Shown piece after piece: positions 8,051-17,280 of a stretch of 64,000 bases of DNA. A program made the position numbers and the translations under genes. This DNA is from Flammeovirgaceae bacterium UBA6059 (GTDB lineage Bacteria; Bacteroidota; Bacteroidia; Cytophagales; Cyclobacteriaceae), in contig DIYH01000038.1 of the NCBI GenBank assembly GCA_002435755.1, positions 21,588 through 85,587 on the forward strand. The letters are read 5' to 3'. The first letter of the stretch is position 1; each line of letters starts with the position of its first letter. Under the pieces are notes generated by a model. That model was not told the origin of the DNA. It worked only from the letters and a program-made list of their open reading frames with translations, and did no database searches.

Positions 8051-8827
8051 CTATTTGTACACATCCGGAGAGTGCTCAAAAACAAAGATTTGTTGGTTTT
8101 TAGGTAGTCTAGAATGAGTAAGGGTTGTGATATGTCCATCTATTCTGTTAACGTTGGCTCTACCTTCAAGGTAGGGGTCAATATTTCCTAATCCACCTCT
8201 GGGAAACCCTTCTTCTTCCAGGTCCGGTAACCTATAGTGCATTGGTACTATGATTTTTGGCTTAAGACCGGTGATCACGTCTTCGATTTCCTCCGGTTTC
8301 AATATATGATAATCTCCATCAATAGGAGCCATCAAGAGATCAACACTTCCCAATGCAGAATAATTTTCAGTCGTTAGTGGACCATTATCTCCAAGGTGAG
8401 CGAGTTTTAGACCAGCTACCTCAATTAGCCAAATGGTGTTTTTCTGATCAAACTCTTTACCGTAAGGGTCACAGTGTTTACCTACTATCCCGGTTATCTG
8501 GAATTCTCCAACCTGGAAAGAGCCTGGGTTTTCTATGATTTGCATTTGATTCTCCCAGTAAGGTTTGATTCCTCTAAACCTTCCTCCATCATGATCATAG
8601 TGGGGATGAGATATTAGCACGGCATCAGCTGTGATGTTTTTTGGAAACTTGTATCCAATCCAAATGGTATCTGCAAAAGGATCTAAGAGTAGAGAATGGT
8701 CTTTATAATTCAACTTGAAACTTGCATGGGCTATGTATTCTATCTTGAGTTCATCTGTTTGTCCCTTGCACGGGCTCGAAAACAACTCGATAGCAAAGGC
8801 AATAATTAGGACAAGGGTAAGTTTCAT
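8051..8827 (-). CDS. Secreted MBL-fold metal-dependent hydrolase (UlaG-like)
   Basis: A 258-residue metallo-beta-lactamase-fold protein with an N-terminal signal peptide (residues 1-22, ending PCKGQ). The catalytic motif HPHYDHDGG (HxHxDH) is intact, followed by GKHCDPYG, LAHLGDNG and the late His in VPMHYRLPD, consistent with a binuclear metal site. The short opening segment IEYIAHASFKLNYKDHSLLLDP is typical of the UlaG/YycJ-like branch, many of whose members are phosphodiesterases or lactonases of uncertain substrate. It diverges from the AraC-permease fusion gene with 87 bp between them. Confidence 0.9.
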   Translation of the reverse strand: MKLTLVLIIAFAIELFSSPCKGQTDELKIEYIAHASFKLNYKDHSLLLDPFADTIWIGYKFPKNITADAVLISHPHYDHDGGRFRGIKPYWENQMQIIENPGSFQVGEFQITGIVGKHCDPYGKEFDQKNTIWLIEVAGLKLAHLGDNGPLTTENYSALGSVDLLMAPIDGDYHILKPEEIEDVITGLKPKIIVPMHYRLPDLEEEGFPRGGLGNIDPYLEGRANVNRIDGHITTLTHSRLPKNQQIFVFEHSPDVYK

Positions 8828-8914
8828 TTGGTCAATTTACTTATCTCAATACGGCATTGCTAATGAACACCTGCCTATGAGTCGACTCGACGGTGTTTTT
8901 TCTAACTTTAACTT

Positions 8915-11900
8915 GTGATAGACCCACTGATCTTGATAGGAACTGGAGTCTGCTTATTCATCTGTCTCCGGTGGATTAGAAAAGGGGACTTGCAGCGGTG
9001 GCATTCTTTTGCCTGGTCAGTTTGGTTCTCGGTAGGGTTGATGATGCACTGGGAGATCAAGTTCGCTCCGTTGTTTGCTTTGCTTATACCCCTTGCCGTA
9101 CGGCTCACGACCAAATCCTGGTTTCAGCAGTCTATTAGTTGGTCAGGTGTGTTGTCAAGTGTATTGCTTACTGCTATTGTTGCCGCGATCTATCAATTCA
9201 TACTACCGCAATGGTGGTTCCTGTTGGGTTATCTCATGATCGAGAGCGTCCCAACCTGGCGATTGATAAGATATAGTTTTGGGAGAAGAGGTATTAGCTG
9301 GATATCAAGTTCCGGTAGATCAGTCTTGTGGTTCAAGTGGTATTATTTTACTTCCCTGGCGTTCGTTTTAGTTACGGTAGCAATGCCTCTCACCGATGGT
9401 CAGCAATGGTCTGTATTGTCAATTCAAGCATTCTTCCTTTTGGTAAGCTTTAGTGCACTCATCAGGTTCTCAGGTAAGGAAGCTTTCGACCCCATCTTCC
9501 AAGCAGCAAAATATCAGAAGTCCATTATGGATAAAGCTGATCAATTCAGGATACTAACTGCCCTGAGAGCTGAGATAACAAAAGCCAAGTACCATTTGAA
9601 AGCAGAGGCTTCACTAGCAGGACTATCGCAGAAGGTAAATGCCAGTACCCATCAAGTAAGTCAGGTGATCAATGAGTCTGAGCACATGACCTTTTTCGAG
9701 TACCTGGCTTATCACCGAGTGCAAGAGGCAAAAAAACTGCTGAAGTCTGAGTCATTTGGGCATTATAAAATAGAGCAGATCGCAGAGGAGGTAGGCTACC
9801 TTTCTAAGTCCAGCTTTAACACCAGTTTCAGAAAGATAACAGGCCTGACACCATCAGAATATAGAGATCGTAACGTTCGAGAAGCTAAACTCGAACGCCT
9901 AGAACAACGGGAATTTCGCACGGATCATCAATCTGAGAGTACATTCGAGTATATCAAAAACTCGACGACCATGTTCTCAAATTTTATCAAAGTTTACCTT
10001 CGCAACCTTTCGAAAAACTGGCTTTTCAGCGTCATCAATATTTCTGGTTTATGCATAGGCTTCATTAGCGCTATCCTCATTTACTTGTATATCAGTCATG
10101 AACTTTCCTATGACCGCTTTCACAATGGTTATGAGAATATCTATCGGATTACACTGCAGTCTGACAATCCTCAAACCCGCACACCACATCCGATGGCAGG
10201 ACAATTGGTGGCTGACTTCCCTCAGGTAGAGAGTGCCGTAACACTCACTCCCCTATACGGACCTGGTCTTACGTTACAATCAATTTACCTGCGCAATCCG
10301 GAAAACAACATATTGCTGAGAGTGCCGGATGGTTATGCTGCAGACACCAGTTTCTTTAGTGTATTTGATTTTGAACTTCTGGCTGGAAATCCAAAAACTG
10401 CTCTTGATGATGTAGGCTCTGTTGTGATTTCAGAGTCATTGGCTAAGCAGTTTTTTGGAGATGATGATCCTATGGGTAAGCGCGTCGAAGGGGCTGCAGA
10501 TGGTGGGTTCGGCATTGTGACAGGCGTGATGAAAGATGCTCCTTCCAACAGTCATTTTCATCCTCAGTTTATCATGTCTTACAATACACTAAGGTCGGAT
10601 TCGGGAAACGATCTCTGGATGAGTTGGGGAGATCCAGGACACTTCAATTATATAAGGCTTAATGAAGATGCTAACGCTGGTGAGTTGGAATCGGTTATTC
10701 CAAAATGGGTTGAAGGCTATGGCGCTAACATGCCACGTGAATTGCTAGACGCTATCAGGAATAGTGACATTAGCTTTGGACTTCAGCCGATCGCAGACAT
10801 TCACCTCAATTCGGACTTGAGGTGGGAACTTGAGCCGAACAGTAGTCATACTTACACTTACATACTCATGGGCGCTATGGTATTCATTTTGGTGATTATC
10901 ACCGTCAATTTCATCAATCTATATGCAGCCCGCTCTTATGAGCGAAGCAAAGAAGTGGGCATTAGGAAAACCTTAGGTGCTTCTACAAGCCAGCTCAACT
11001 TGCAGTTTGTCGGAGAGTCTTTCTTTACAGGGCTACTTGCTATGATGATCGCATTGGGAGCAGCGGCTATGCTACTACCTTATTTTAATGGCCTATCTGG
11101 GAAAAGCCTTCCGTGGCATTCATTGATCGCTTCAGATGTACTTGTAGGTGCTTTTGTGGCTATATTTTTCATTGGGACATTTGGAGGACTTCTTGCTTCC
11201 GGTAGTTTGAGTAGAGGTTCAGCTACGAACATATTGAAAGGGATGCTTAAAGGAGGCGATAGTAATCGAGCTAAACGATCTGTGCTACTCGGTCTGCAAT
11301 TCGTAGTAAGTGCTATCATGATATTCGGGAGTGTGGTTATACTCGAACAGGTCAATTTCCTTGAAAACCGACCAATAGGTATTGGCGCTGACGAGCTTGT
11401 AATCATGGAATTGCATAGCGATGAGGAAGTACGTTCGTTAGAAGCTATCAAGGCCGAGATGCTTCAGCATCCGGGGATTGAGGCTGTTGGCGGGATATCT
11501 AACTTGCCGGGGGGGCAATTCAACCGTAATGACCTATTCATTGAAGACACTCCTGAGAACCGTGTTGCAGCATCTGAGCTATGGGTAGATTTTGATGCGC
11601 TTCAGGTTCTTGACCTTTCACTTAAGAGCGGTCGTTGGTTCGATCCTTCAGTACAGTTGGATTCCATTGGTACCAATTTTATTATCAATGAATCGGCTTT
11701 TGATAGGCTATCGCTCAATAATACCGGGGAACTGATTTCCTGGGCAGCCGAGTCAGGTCCTGTAAAAGGGAGTGTCGTCGGGGTACTCAACGATTTCAAC
11801 TACAAATCACTTCATGAGCCGATCCGGCCATTGATTGTTATGGTCGGTCTGCGCTCCATCAATTATCTGCTTATCAGAATTAATGGGCAAAATGTACCTG

Positions 11901-12394
11901 AGACCCTGGACTGGATCGATAGGGTTCATGGTCAGTTCGACAGTGAGTTTGTAACTGACTATTGGTTTATGGACGACCAACTCAATCGACTGTATTCAGC
12001 AGAACGAAATGCATTTAGTATTTTCAATTTGTTTGCTGGTATTGCTTCGTTCCTCGCTGCGATGGGTCTTTTAGGTACAGCTTATCTAACCATTACACAG
12101 CGCAAGAAGGAAATCGGTATCAGAAAAGTACTTGGCGCTCGCCTGGATCAACTTTTGATACTTGAAAACAAGCCTTTCATTATAGTTGTATTTGGTGCGC
12201 TAGCAATAGGTTTACCGATAGGTGTGTTAGCCATGGGCGAATGGCTTAGTGAGTTTGCATACCACATATCGATAGGTGCCGAACCATTCTTCTGGACTTC
12301 AGTCATTTTGATCCTGGTAGCGCTCACAAGTGTCAGTGTTGCTGTTTTAAGGACAGTATTGCAAAACCCTTCGGAGGCCCTTCGAACTGAGTAG
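8915..12394 (+). CDS. Fusion: membrane-bound AraC-type regulator joined to an FtsX/MacB-type ABC permease
   Basis: A continuous 1159-codon frame with a GTG start. Residues 1-190 are several membrane helices with short loops. Residues ~212-319 are an AraC-type double helix-turn-helix (HQVSQVINESEHMTFFEYLAYHRV, then IAEEVGYLSKSSFNTSFRKITGLTPSEYRDR, quoted in parts). After a ~30-residue linker, Met353 begins a complete permease: the usual opening MFSNFIKVYLRNLSKNWLFS, a MacB-like periplasmic domain, an FtsX block near residue 645 (SKEVGIRKTLGAS), a second periplasmic domain, and a second FtsX block near 1030 (KKEIGIRKVLGA). No ATPase or adaptor gene is adjacent. Each half resembles a stand-alone Bacteroidota family; the joining in one frame is the oddity. 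The join could also be read as two genes if translation restarts at 9971. Confidence 0.88.
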   Translation: MIDPLILIGTGVCLFICLRWIRKGDLQRWHSFAWSVWFSVGLMMHWEIKFAPLFALLIPLAVRLTTKSWFQQSISWSGVLSSVLLTAIVAAIYQFILPQWWFLLGYLMIESVPTWRLIRYSFGRRGISWISSSGRSVLWFKWYYFTSLAFVLVTVAMPLTDGQQWSVLSIQAFFLLVSFSALIRFSGKEAFDPIFQAAKYQKSIMDKADQFRILTALRAEITKAKYHLKAEASLAGLSQKVNASTHQVSQVINESEHMTFFEYLAYHRVQEAKKLLKSESFGHYKIEQIAEEVGYLSKSSFNTSFRKITGLTPSEYRDRNVREAKLERLEQREFRTDHQSESTFEYIKNSTTMFSNFIKVYLRNLSKNWLFSVINISGLCIGFISAILIYLYISHELSYDRFHNGYENIYRITLQSDNPQTRTPHPMAGQLVADFPQVESAVTLTPLYGPGLTLQSIYLRNPENNILLRVPDGYAADTSFFSVFDFELLAGNPKTALDDVGSVVISESLAKQFFGDDDPMGKRVEGAADGGFGIVTGVMKDAPSNSHFHPQFIMSYNTLRSDSGNDLWMSWGDPGHFNYIRLNEDANAGELESVIPKWVEGYGANMPRELLDAIRNSDISFGLQPIADIHLNSDLRWELEPNSSHTYTYILMGAMVFILVIITVNFINLYAARSYERSKEVGIRKTLGASTSQLNLQFVGESFFTGLLAMMIALGAAAMLLPYFNGLSGKSLPWHSLIASDVLVGAFVAIFFIGTFGGLLASGSLSRGSATNILKGMLKGGDSNRAKRSVLLGLQFVVSAIMIFGSVVILEQVNFLENRPIGIGADELVIMELHSDEEVRSLEAIKAEMLQHPGIEAVGGISNLPGGQFNRNDLFIEDTPENRVAASELWVDFDALQVLDLSLKSGRWFDPSVQLDSIGTNFIINESAFDRLSLNNTGELISWAAESGPVKGSVVGVLNDFNYKSLHEPIRPLIVMVGLRSINYLLIRINGQNVPETLDWIDRVHGQFDSEFVTDYWFMDDQLNRLYSAERNAFSIFNLFAGIASFLAAMGLLGTAYLTITQRKKEIGIRKVLGARLDQLLILENKPFIIVVFGALAIGLPIGVLAMGEWLSEFAYHISIGAEPFFWTSVILILVALTSVSVAVLRTVLQNPSEALRTE

Positions 12395-12449
12395 TTTCCG
12401 AGCTAATCCTGAGTCAATTGAGATGCTTCTTCAAAGTATCCCAATTGGC

Positions 12450-12457
12450 TATCTTTG
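12450..12457 (+). promoter_or_regulatory. -7 promoter element of the Wzi-like gene
   Basis: TATCTTTG matches the Bacteroidota -7 consensus TANNTTTG exactly. It lies 18 bp before the GTG at 12475, which argues for that start over the in-frame TTG at 12418. No good -33 TTTG is visible at the usual distance. Confidence 0.5.
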
Positions 12458-12474
12458 CGGAAAATAGAAGGGTA

Positions 12475-14022
12475 GTGCGGAGAATTCTTGTGTACTTGTT
12501 GTTGACTATGGCTCCAGTGGCTGTATGGGGCCAATCTTTGTTTGATTCAACAACTGTTGATTTATCTTTTTATACTTCTGTTGCGAGTGATTATCAGCCC
12601 TTCTGGTTTGGGGCTAACAGAGATGGTATCATTGCAGAAAACAAGCAAAACCTCGTTGGAGCAATTGAGGTATATGTACCTTATCAGCTCAATAAAAATT
12701 GGCGTTTAGAAACTGGGGCACAATTGCTAATGCGCAATAGTCGATCTGACGCTTATGTACATGACAGCAGTTTCGGGCTAATTCCCAATCAATACTACGC
12801 TAGTGTCGTGTATCGTAGCTTATCGCTGAGTGTTGGTGCTTCCAGAGATCGTCATTCTATAGTTTACAGCGAGCTATCGACGGGGGATTGGGGAGTGTCA
12901 AGAAATGCTCGTCCTATACCTAAAGTATCCGTTGGTTTTGAAGATTATGTTGATGTACCTTTTACTAAGGGTTGGGTGAAGGTAAAGGGAGCCTATGCAC
13001 ATGGGTGGATGGAGGAAGACCGGTTTGTTTCGAGCCCTTTGCTTCATGAGAAATATTTACACATCAAAATCTTTGAACCCTGGATTGTCAATTTTGAGTT
13101 TGGTCTTACCCATTACGCATTATTTGGAGGCGAGCGAAACGGCGTTAAGACATCTATTTCCGGATCGGACTACTGGAACATCATCACCGGAAATGAAGCT
13201 CCGGGTGCCGGATCAGGCAATTTTGTTCCTGGCAGTCATCTGGGAACACTAGATCTGGCAATGAATTTTTCCTTTGATGGTCGTGATTTCAAAGTATTTG
13301 TGCAGAAACCTTGGGAAGACTCACAGCAGATTGGTTTTCAAAAGTTTTTCGAAAAATACTGGGACAATCAAGACCACCTGATCGGACTTCATATCAACAA
13401 TCCTATAAAGAAGTCCTGGCTTCACAACCTTGTGATCGAGTACATACACTCTAAGCTACAAACAGGCCCTGGTCTTTCTGATGTCCCCGGCGGAGGCAAC
13501 CCCGCTGAGCTAGATCCCGATGGCACGATCTATAATCAGGGCTACCCCTATTTTCAGCGTGAAAACTACTACAACAACTGGTATTATGGTTCGGGATGGA
13601 CACATTATGGCCGGACCATTGGTTCACCACTTTTTTTGACATCTCCACGCATACGGGATATCTATGGTGATGTAGATTTTGGACTAGATTATGAACGCAC
13701 TTTTGTGTTTAACAATAGAGTAGAGGGTATCCACCTAGGAGCTAGTGGTCAGATTTCTGATAAGCTTAACTACGAAGCGAGGTTTACCTACACACGCAAC
13801 TTTGGCAACTACTACAGCCAATATGGACGATTTTGGGAGCGCTTAGGTGAGCCTTTTCACTTTGAAGATGGTCGCACGCACTACTACGTCATGGCTACAG
13901 CCAATTATAAGGTTAACTCTCGAATCATTACGCAGATGTCCCTTGGCTATGATTTTGGTGAGCAAAACAACAGCTTTGGTCTACTCGGGCGTCTATCTTA
14001 TCGTATCAGGGGCACTTACTGA
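12475..14022 (+). CDS. Wzi-like outer membrane protein (capsule assembly family)
   Basis: A ~515-residue outer membrane protein. I place the start at GTG 12475, giving a signal peptide (RRILVYLLLTMAPVAVWGQ) with GGG-rich upstream sequence; an upstream in-frame TTG at 12418 would put the promoter element inside the gene. The mature part is rich in amphipathic strands and has phrases typical of Bacteroidota Wzi-family proteins (FWFGANRDG, NQYYASVVYRSLSLSVG, WVKVKGAYAHGWME). Wzi in enteric bacteria anchors capsule to the cell surface. The nearby glycosyltransferase, Wza-like and Wzc-like genes support a role in surface polysaccharide. Its end overlaps hflX by 7 bp, tail to tail. Confidence 0.82.
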   Translation: MRRILVYLLLTMAPVAVWGQSLFDSTTVDLSFYTSVASDYQPFWFGANRDGIIAENKQNLVGAIEVYVPYQLNKNWRLETGAQLLMRNSRSDAYVHDSSFGLIPNQYYASVVYRSLSLSVGASRDRHSIVYSELSTGDWGVSRNARPIPKVSVGFEDYVDVPFTKGWVKVKGAYAHGWMEEDRFVSSPLLHEKYLHIKIFEPWIVNFEFGLTHYALFGGERNGVKTSISGSDYWNIITGNEAPGAGSGNFVPGSHLGTLDLAMNFSFDGRDFKVFVQKPWEDSQQIGFQKFFEKYWDNQDHLIGLHINNPIKKSWLHNLVIEYIHSKLQTGPGLSDVPGGGNPAELDPDGTIYNQGYPYFQRENYYNNWYYGSGWTHYGRTIGSPLFLTSPRIRDIYGDVDFGLDYERTFVFNNRVEGIHLGASGQISDKLNYEARFTYTRNFGNYYSQYGRFWERLGEPFHFEDGRTHYYVMATANYKVNSRIITQMSLGYDFGEQNNSFGLLGRLSYRIRGTY

Positions 14023-15197
14023 CTATCAGAATACTCCCAGTATTTATATTCCCCATTAAGGAAGTTAGGATAGATCATTAGGTGGCGTTCTTTCACCTTT
14101 TCGTAAACCAACTCCTTGAGTCCATCGATGTTGATCTTTTTAACAGCTGAAATAAATATGGAAGGCTCATCGCTGGATGATTGTCTGTTTTCAAGCTCCT
14201 CTAGTTCTTGAGCAGATAGATTATCAATCTTGTTGTAAACCGTGATAATCTTTTTGTCCGAGACCTTTAATTCCGATAAGGTATGGTTCACCACTTCCAT
14301 GTGTTCTTCAAATCCCGGATGAGAAGCATCCACTAAATGCAAGAGTATATCTGCCTCTCGCACCTCATCGAGTGTTGATTTGAAAGATTCGATCAGGTTA
14401 TGAGGGAGTTTACGAATGAACCCTACTGTGTCACTTAGCAGAAATGGAATGGTATTGATCACAACTTTGCGCACTGTAGAGTCTACTGTTGCAAACAGTT
14501 CATCCTTGGCATAGATATTCTCTTTACTCAGCAAATTCATCAAAGTAGACTTGCCCACATTAGTATATCCAACCAATGCTACTCTGGCTACATTAGCTCG
14601 CGATTTTCGCCTGGTAATTCCCTGTCGGTCAATTTTTTCTAGCTTCTTCTCCAGGAGGCTTATCTGATTGCGGATAATTCTGCGGTCGGTCTCGATCTCC
14701 TTCTCACCCGCACCACCACGTGTGGAGGTGCCACCTCTTTGTCGCTCCAGGTGAGTCCACATTCTGGTAAGTCTTGGCATAAGGTATTGATATCGCGCTA
14801 ACTCCACTTGGGTTTTGGCCTGTGAGGTTTGGGCACGCTTAAGGAAGATGTCAAGGATGAGTAAGCTCCTATCATAAATCTTTACCTTAAGTATCTTTTC
14901 AAGGTTTCTCAGCTGTGAAGGAGTGAGGTCGTCATCGAAAATGACAATATCAGTGTCATTTGTTTTAACAAAAGCATCGATTTCTTCTAGTTTACCCTTG
15001 CCTATGAAAGTTCGGGTATCAGGTTTATCCAACTTTTGGGTAAATGATGTTTGGGTTTCTATGCCCAACGTGGTAGCCAGAAACTCAAGCTCATCGAGAT
15101 ATTCCTGCATTGTATGATCTGACTGCCGTTGACCCACCAAGGCAACCAATATCGCATACTCTTTGACAGGCGCGGTTGAGATTATCTTTTCAATCAT
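14016..15197 (-). CDS. hflX: GTPase HflX (ribosome rescue/splitting factor)
   Basis: A 393-residue Obg-HflX superfamily GTPase that binds the 50S subunit and can split stalled ribosomes under stress. The N-terminal HflX domain contains the family sequence DTRTFIGKGKLEEI and a Gly-rich loop (RQRGGTSTRGGAGEKEIETD split at residues ~150-170). The G domain has G1 GYTNVGKST, G3 DTVGFIRKLPH and G4 NKID, all intact. Length is normal for the family. It lies on the opposite strand between polysaccharide genes and is divergent from the glycosyltransferase, with a symmetric element between the two starts. Confidence 0.96.
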   Translation of the reverse strand: MIEKIISTAPVKEYAILVALVGQRQSDHTMQEYLDELEFLATTLGIETQTSFTQKLDKPDTRTFIGKGKLEEIDAFVKTNDTDIVIFDDDLTPSQLRNLEKILKVKIYDRSLLILDIFLKRAQTSQAKTQVELARYQYLMPRLTRMWTHLERQRGGTSTRGGAGEKEIETDRRIIRNQISLLEKKLEKIDRQGITRRKSRANVARVALVGYTNVGKSTLMNLLSKENIYAKDELFATVDSTVRKVVINTIPFLLSDTVGFIRKLPHNLIESFKSTLDEVREADILLHLVDASHPGFEEHMEVVNHTLSELKVSDKKIITVYNKIDNLSAQELEELENRQSSSDEPSIFISAVKKINIDGLKELVYEKVKERHLMIYPNFLNGEYKYWEYSDSQ

Positions 15198-15209
15198 ATA
15201 ATATCAATC

Positions 15210-15231
15210 GAACTTTGATGCCACAAAGTTC
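15210..15231. promoter_or_regulatory. Symmetric element in the hflX / glycosyltransferase divergent region
   Basis: Perfect 8-bp inverted repeat GAACTTTG (15210-15217) and CAAAGTTC (15224-15231) with a 6-bp spacer. Each arm, read outward, matches TANNTTTG at 7 of 8 or equivalent positions, so the pair may be two back-to-back -7 elements; the minus-strand one has an ATTG 21 bp upstream. An operator is the alternative. Confidence 0.45.
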
Positions 15232-15269
15232 AGTATTATCATTGATTATATGCAATCTCCTTCCCTTCC

Positions 15270-16379
15270 ATGCGCATTGCCATAGTTATTAATACGTCAT
15301 GGAACATCTACAATTTTCGGCGTGGTTTAGTCGAATCGCTCACGGAAGACGGTCATGAGCTTCTACTTATTGCACCATATGATGAGTATTCTGAAAGAAT
15401 AAAGTCTTGGGGTACTTACATCCCATTGATTATGGACAATACTGGTACTAATCCGGTCAAAGATGGACTGCTGTGGCTGGCACTTAGGAGGATTTATGCC
15501 AGAGAGCGACCTAATATAGCTTTACATTTCACCATTAAGCCAAACATCTATGGGACGCTGGCTGCCAGAAGCCTTGGTATACCGTCCATTAATAATGTTA
15601 GTGGTTTGGGGACTATTTTTGTCAATGAGAACCTTACTTCGAGAATTGGTAGGGTGCTTTACAGATTTGCCTTTAGCAAGGAATGTCATGTTTTATTTCA
15701 AAATGTCGATGATCAGAATGATTTTAATGAGGTGGTGTCGTATCGTTCACAAAATTCACTGGTGCCTGGGTCAGGTATTGATTTGGAACGTTTTCAATAC
15801 TTCGAACCTCCCGAAAATGATATCCCCCGGTTTTTGATGGTAGCTCGGTTGCTGAAAGACAAAGGGGTTACCGAATTTTTGGAGGCGGCAGAACAAATGA
15901 ACAACGACAGCAAGAAGGCAGAGTTTGTACTGGCAGGAGAGCTCGACGAGAGTCATGTCAGAGGCATCAGCAAAGACCAACTCGAGAAATACATATCAAC
16001 AAGATCATTGACCTATTTGGGTCATGTGGACAATGTACAGGAAGAGATGAAAAAAGCTGACTGGGTAGTCTTGCCCAGTTACCGGGAAGGAACACCACGT
16101 ACGCTTTTAGAGGCTGCCGCACTGGGAAGGCCGTTGATAACCTCCGATGTGCCAGGATGTAGGGAGGTGGTGACCCATAAGGCCAATGGATTCCTTTGTC
16201 CACCCCGGGATGTTACAGGTCTTGTTAAAACAATGGAAATGGCTATTGAAATGAAACAAGCTGAAGTAAAGCAAATGGGTGAAAAAAGCAGGGAGATTGC
16301 AATGAATAGGTTTGATCAAAAGATCGTTATTGGTCACTACAAATCTTTAATCGTGGAATTGACCGAAAGACCAGTATAA
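15270..16379 (+). CDS. Family 4 glycosyltransferase
   Basis: A 369-residue GT-B-fold glycosyltransferase. The N-terminal domain begins RIAIVINTSWNIYNFRRGL and contains the HFTIKPNIYGTLAAR and INNVSGLGTIF segments characteristic of the PglA/WbpT-like branch of GT4. The C-terminal nucleotide-sugar domain has FLMVARLLKDKGVTEFLEA and the EX7E-type region SYREGTPRTLLEAAALGRP followed by TSDVPGCREVV. It probably adds a sugar to a lipid-linked oligosaccharide at the cytoplasmic face. The downstream export genes suggest the product enters a surface polysaccharide. The sugar and acceptor cannot be read from the sequence. Confidence 0.92.
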   Translation: MRIAIVINTSWNIYNFRRGLVESLTEDGHELLLIAPYDEYSERIKSWGTYIPLIMDNTGTNPVKDGLLWLALRRIYARERPNIALHFTIKPNIYGTLAARSLGIPSINNVSGLGTIFVNENLTSRIGRVLYRFAFSKECHVLFQNVDDQNDFNEVVSYRSQNSLVPGSGIDLERFQYFEPPENDIPRFLMVARLLKDKGVTEFLEAAEQMNNDSKKAEFVLAGELDESHVRGISKDQLEKYISTRSLTYLGHVDNVQEEMKKADWVVLPSYREGTPRTLLEAAALGRPLITSDVPGCREVVTHKANGFLCPPRDVTGLVKTMEMAIEMKQAEVKQMGEKSREIAMNRFDQKIVIGHYKSLIVELTERPV

Positions 16380-16463
16380 CACCGGTTTATGCTCTGCCAA
16401 AAGGATAGAAAACTTTGATTAATTTCATATTTTGGTGATTTTTAGTGCTATTGAATATTGCGC

Positions 16464-17270
16464 ATGAAGATTTTGAAGGGAATAGTGCTTTTCGGAGTAC
16501 TGCTTGTGATGGCCTCCTCCTGTAAAATGTATTACCAAGACATCCTTTTCAAACTAGATGAAGACTTCACTGAGGAGGATCTCAATGAAAGAATCTTTTT
16601 GATTGAACGCAATTATGTCATCAAACCAAATGACGTACTCTTTTTAGATGTATTCACAAATGATGGGGAACGCATAATTGATCCAAATTTTGAATTGGGA
16701 GGTTTCCAGAATCAGCAGATGATGAATCAAAACCAAAACTTTGGGCAGAATCAAAATTTGCAAAACATAAACAATTACCTGGTTCAAAGCAATGGTGAGA
16801 TGAAGGTTCCGGTTATTGGTATTACCAATGTGGCTGGTAAGACTCTATTAGAAGCTGAACTACAACTTCAAGGTCTTTTTAATGAATTCTACAAAGACAG
16901 TTATGTAAGGCTAAGTTTTCAAAATAACCGTGTCTTCGTTCTTGGAGCAAATGGGGGGCAGGTAATTCCTATCCAAAATGAGAACACCTCGTTGCTGGAG
17001 GTGCTTACATTATACGGAGGATTCGATTTAGGATCTAAAGCAAACAACATCAAGGTTATCAGAGGAGATTTCACCAACCCTCAAGTATTCGAAGTTGATT
17101 TGACCACAGTTTCGGGTATGAAGATGTCAATCGTATCTGTTAATCCGGGAGATGTGATCTATGTTGAACCCTGGAGAAGGCCGCTTTACGAGTCCATTAG
17201 AGATATTAGTCCAATTTTAAGTCTGGTTTCAAGTGTTATTGCACTGGCTTTTGTTTTTACAAGCTTATAG
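16464..17270 (+). CDS. Wza-like polysaccharide export lipoprotein
   Basis: A 268-residue outer membrane polysaccharide export protein. The start is ATG 16464 rather than the in-frame TTG at 16458, giving a compact lipoprotein signal with lipobox MASSC. The polysaccharide-export domain opens at YVIKPNDVLFLDVFTND, is interrupted by a Gln/Asn-rich stretch (residues ~75-105) and continues with GEMKVPVIGITNVAGKTLLEAE. An SLBB-type domain follows (RVFVLGANGG, NTSLLEVLTLYGGFD). A C-terminal hydrophobic helix (ISPILSLVSSVIALAFVFTSL) is common in Bacteroidota Wza homologues. It lies 10 bp before the Wzc-like kinase, so the two form one export unit. Confidence 0.93.
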   Translation: MKILKGIVLFGVLLVMASSCKMYYQDILFKLDEDFTEEDLNERIFLIERNYVIKPNDVLFLDVFTNDGERIIDPNFELGGFQNQQMMNQNQNFGQNQNLQNINNYLVQSNGEMKVPVIGITNVAGKTLLEAELQLQGLFNEFYKDSYVRLSFQNNRVFVLGANGGQVIPIQNENTSLLEVLTLYGGFDLGSKANNIKVIRGDFTNPQVFEVDLTTVSGMKMSIVSVNPGDVIYVEPWRRPLYESIRDISPILSLVSSVIALAFVFTSL

Positions 17271-17280
17271 TTAGGGAGAG

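Noticed and set aside
9860..9975. A frameshift or missed stop joining two separate genes (AraC regulator and permease)
   Set aside because: The frame is open without a stop and both halves are intact, so I report a fusion; but a single-base sequencing error cannot be excluded from the sequence alone.
11080..11451. A 123-codon minus-strand frame inside the AraC-permease gene
   Set aside because: Overlaps the permease coding sequence completely and shows no recognisable domain.
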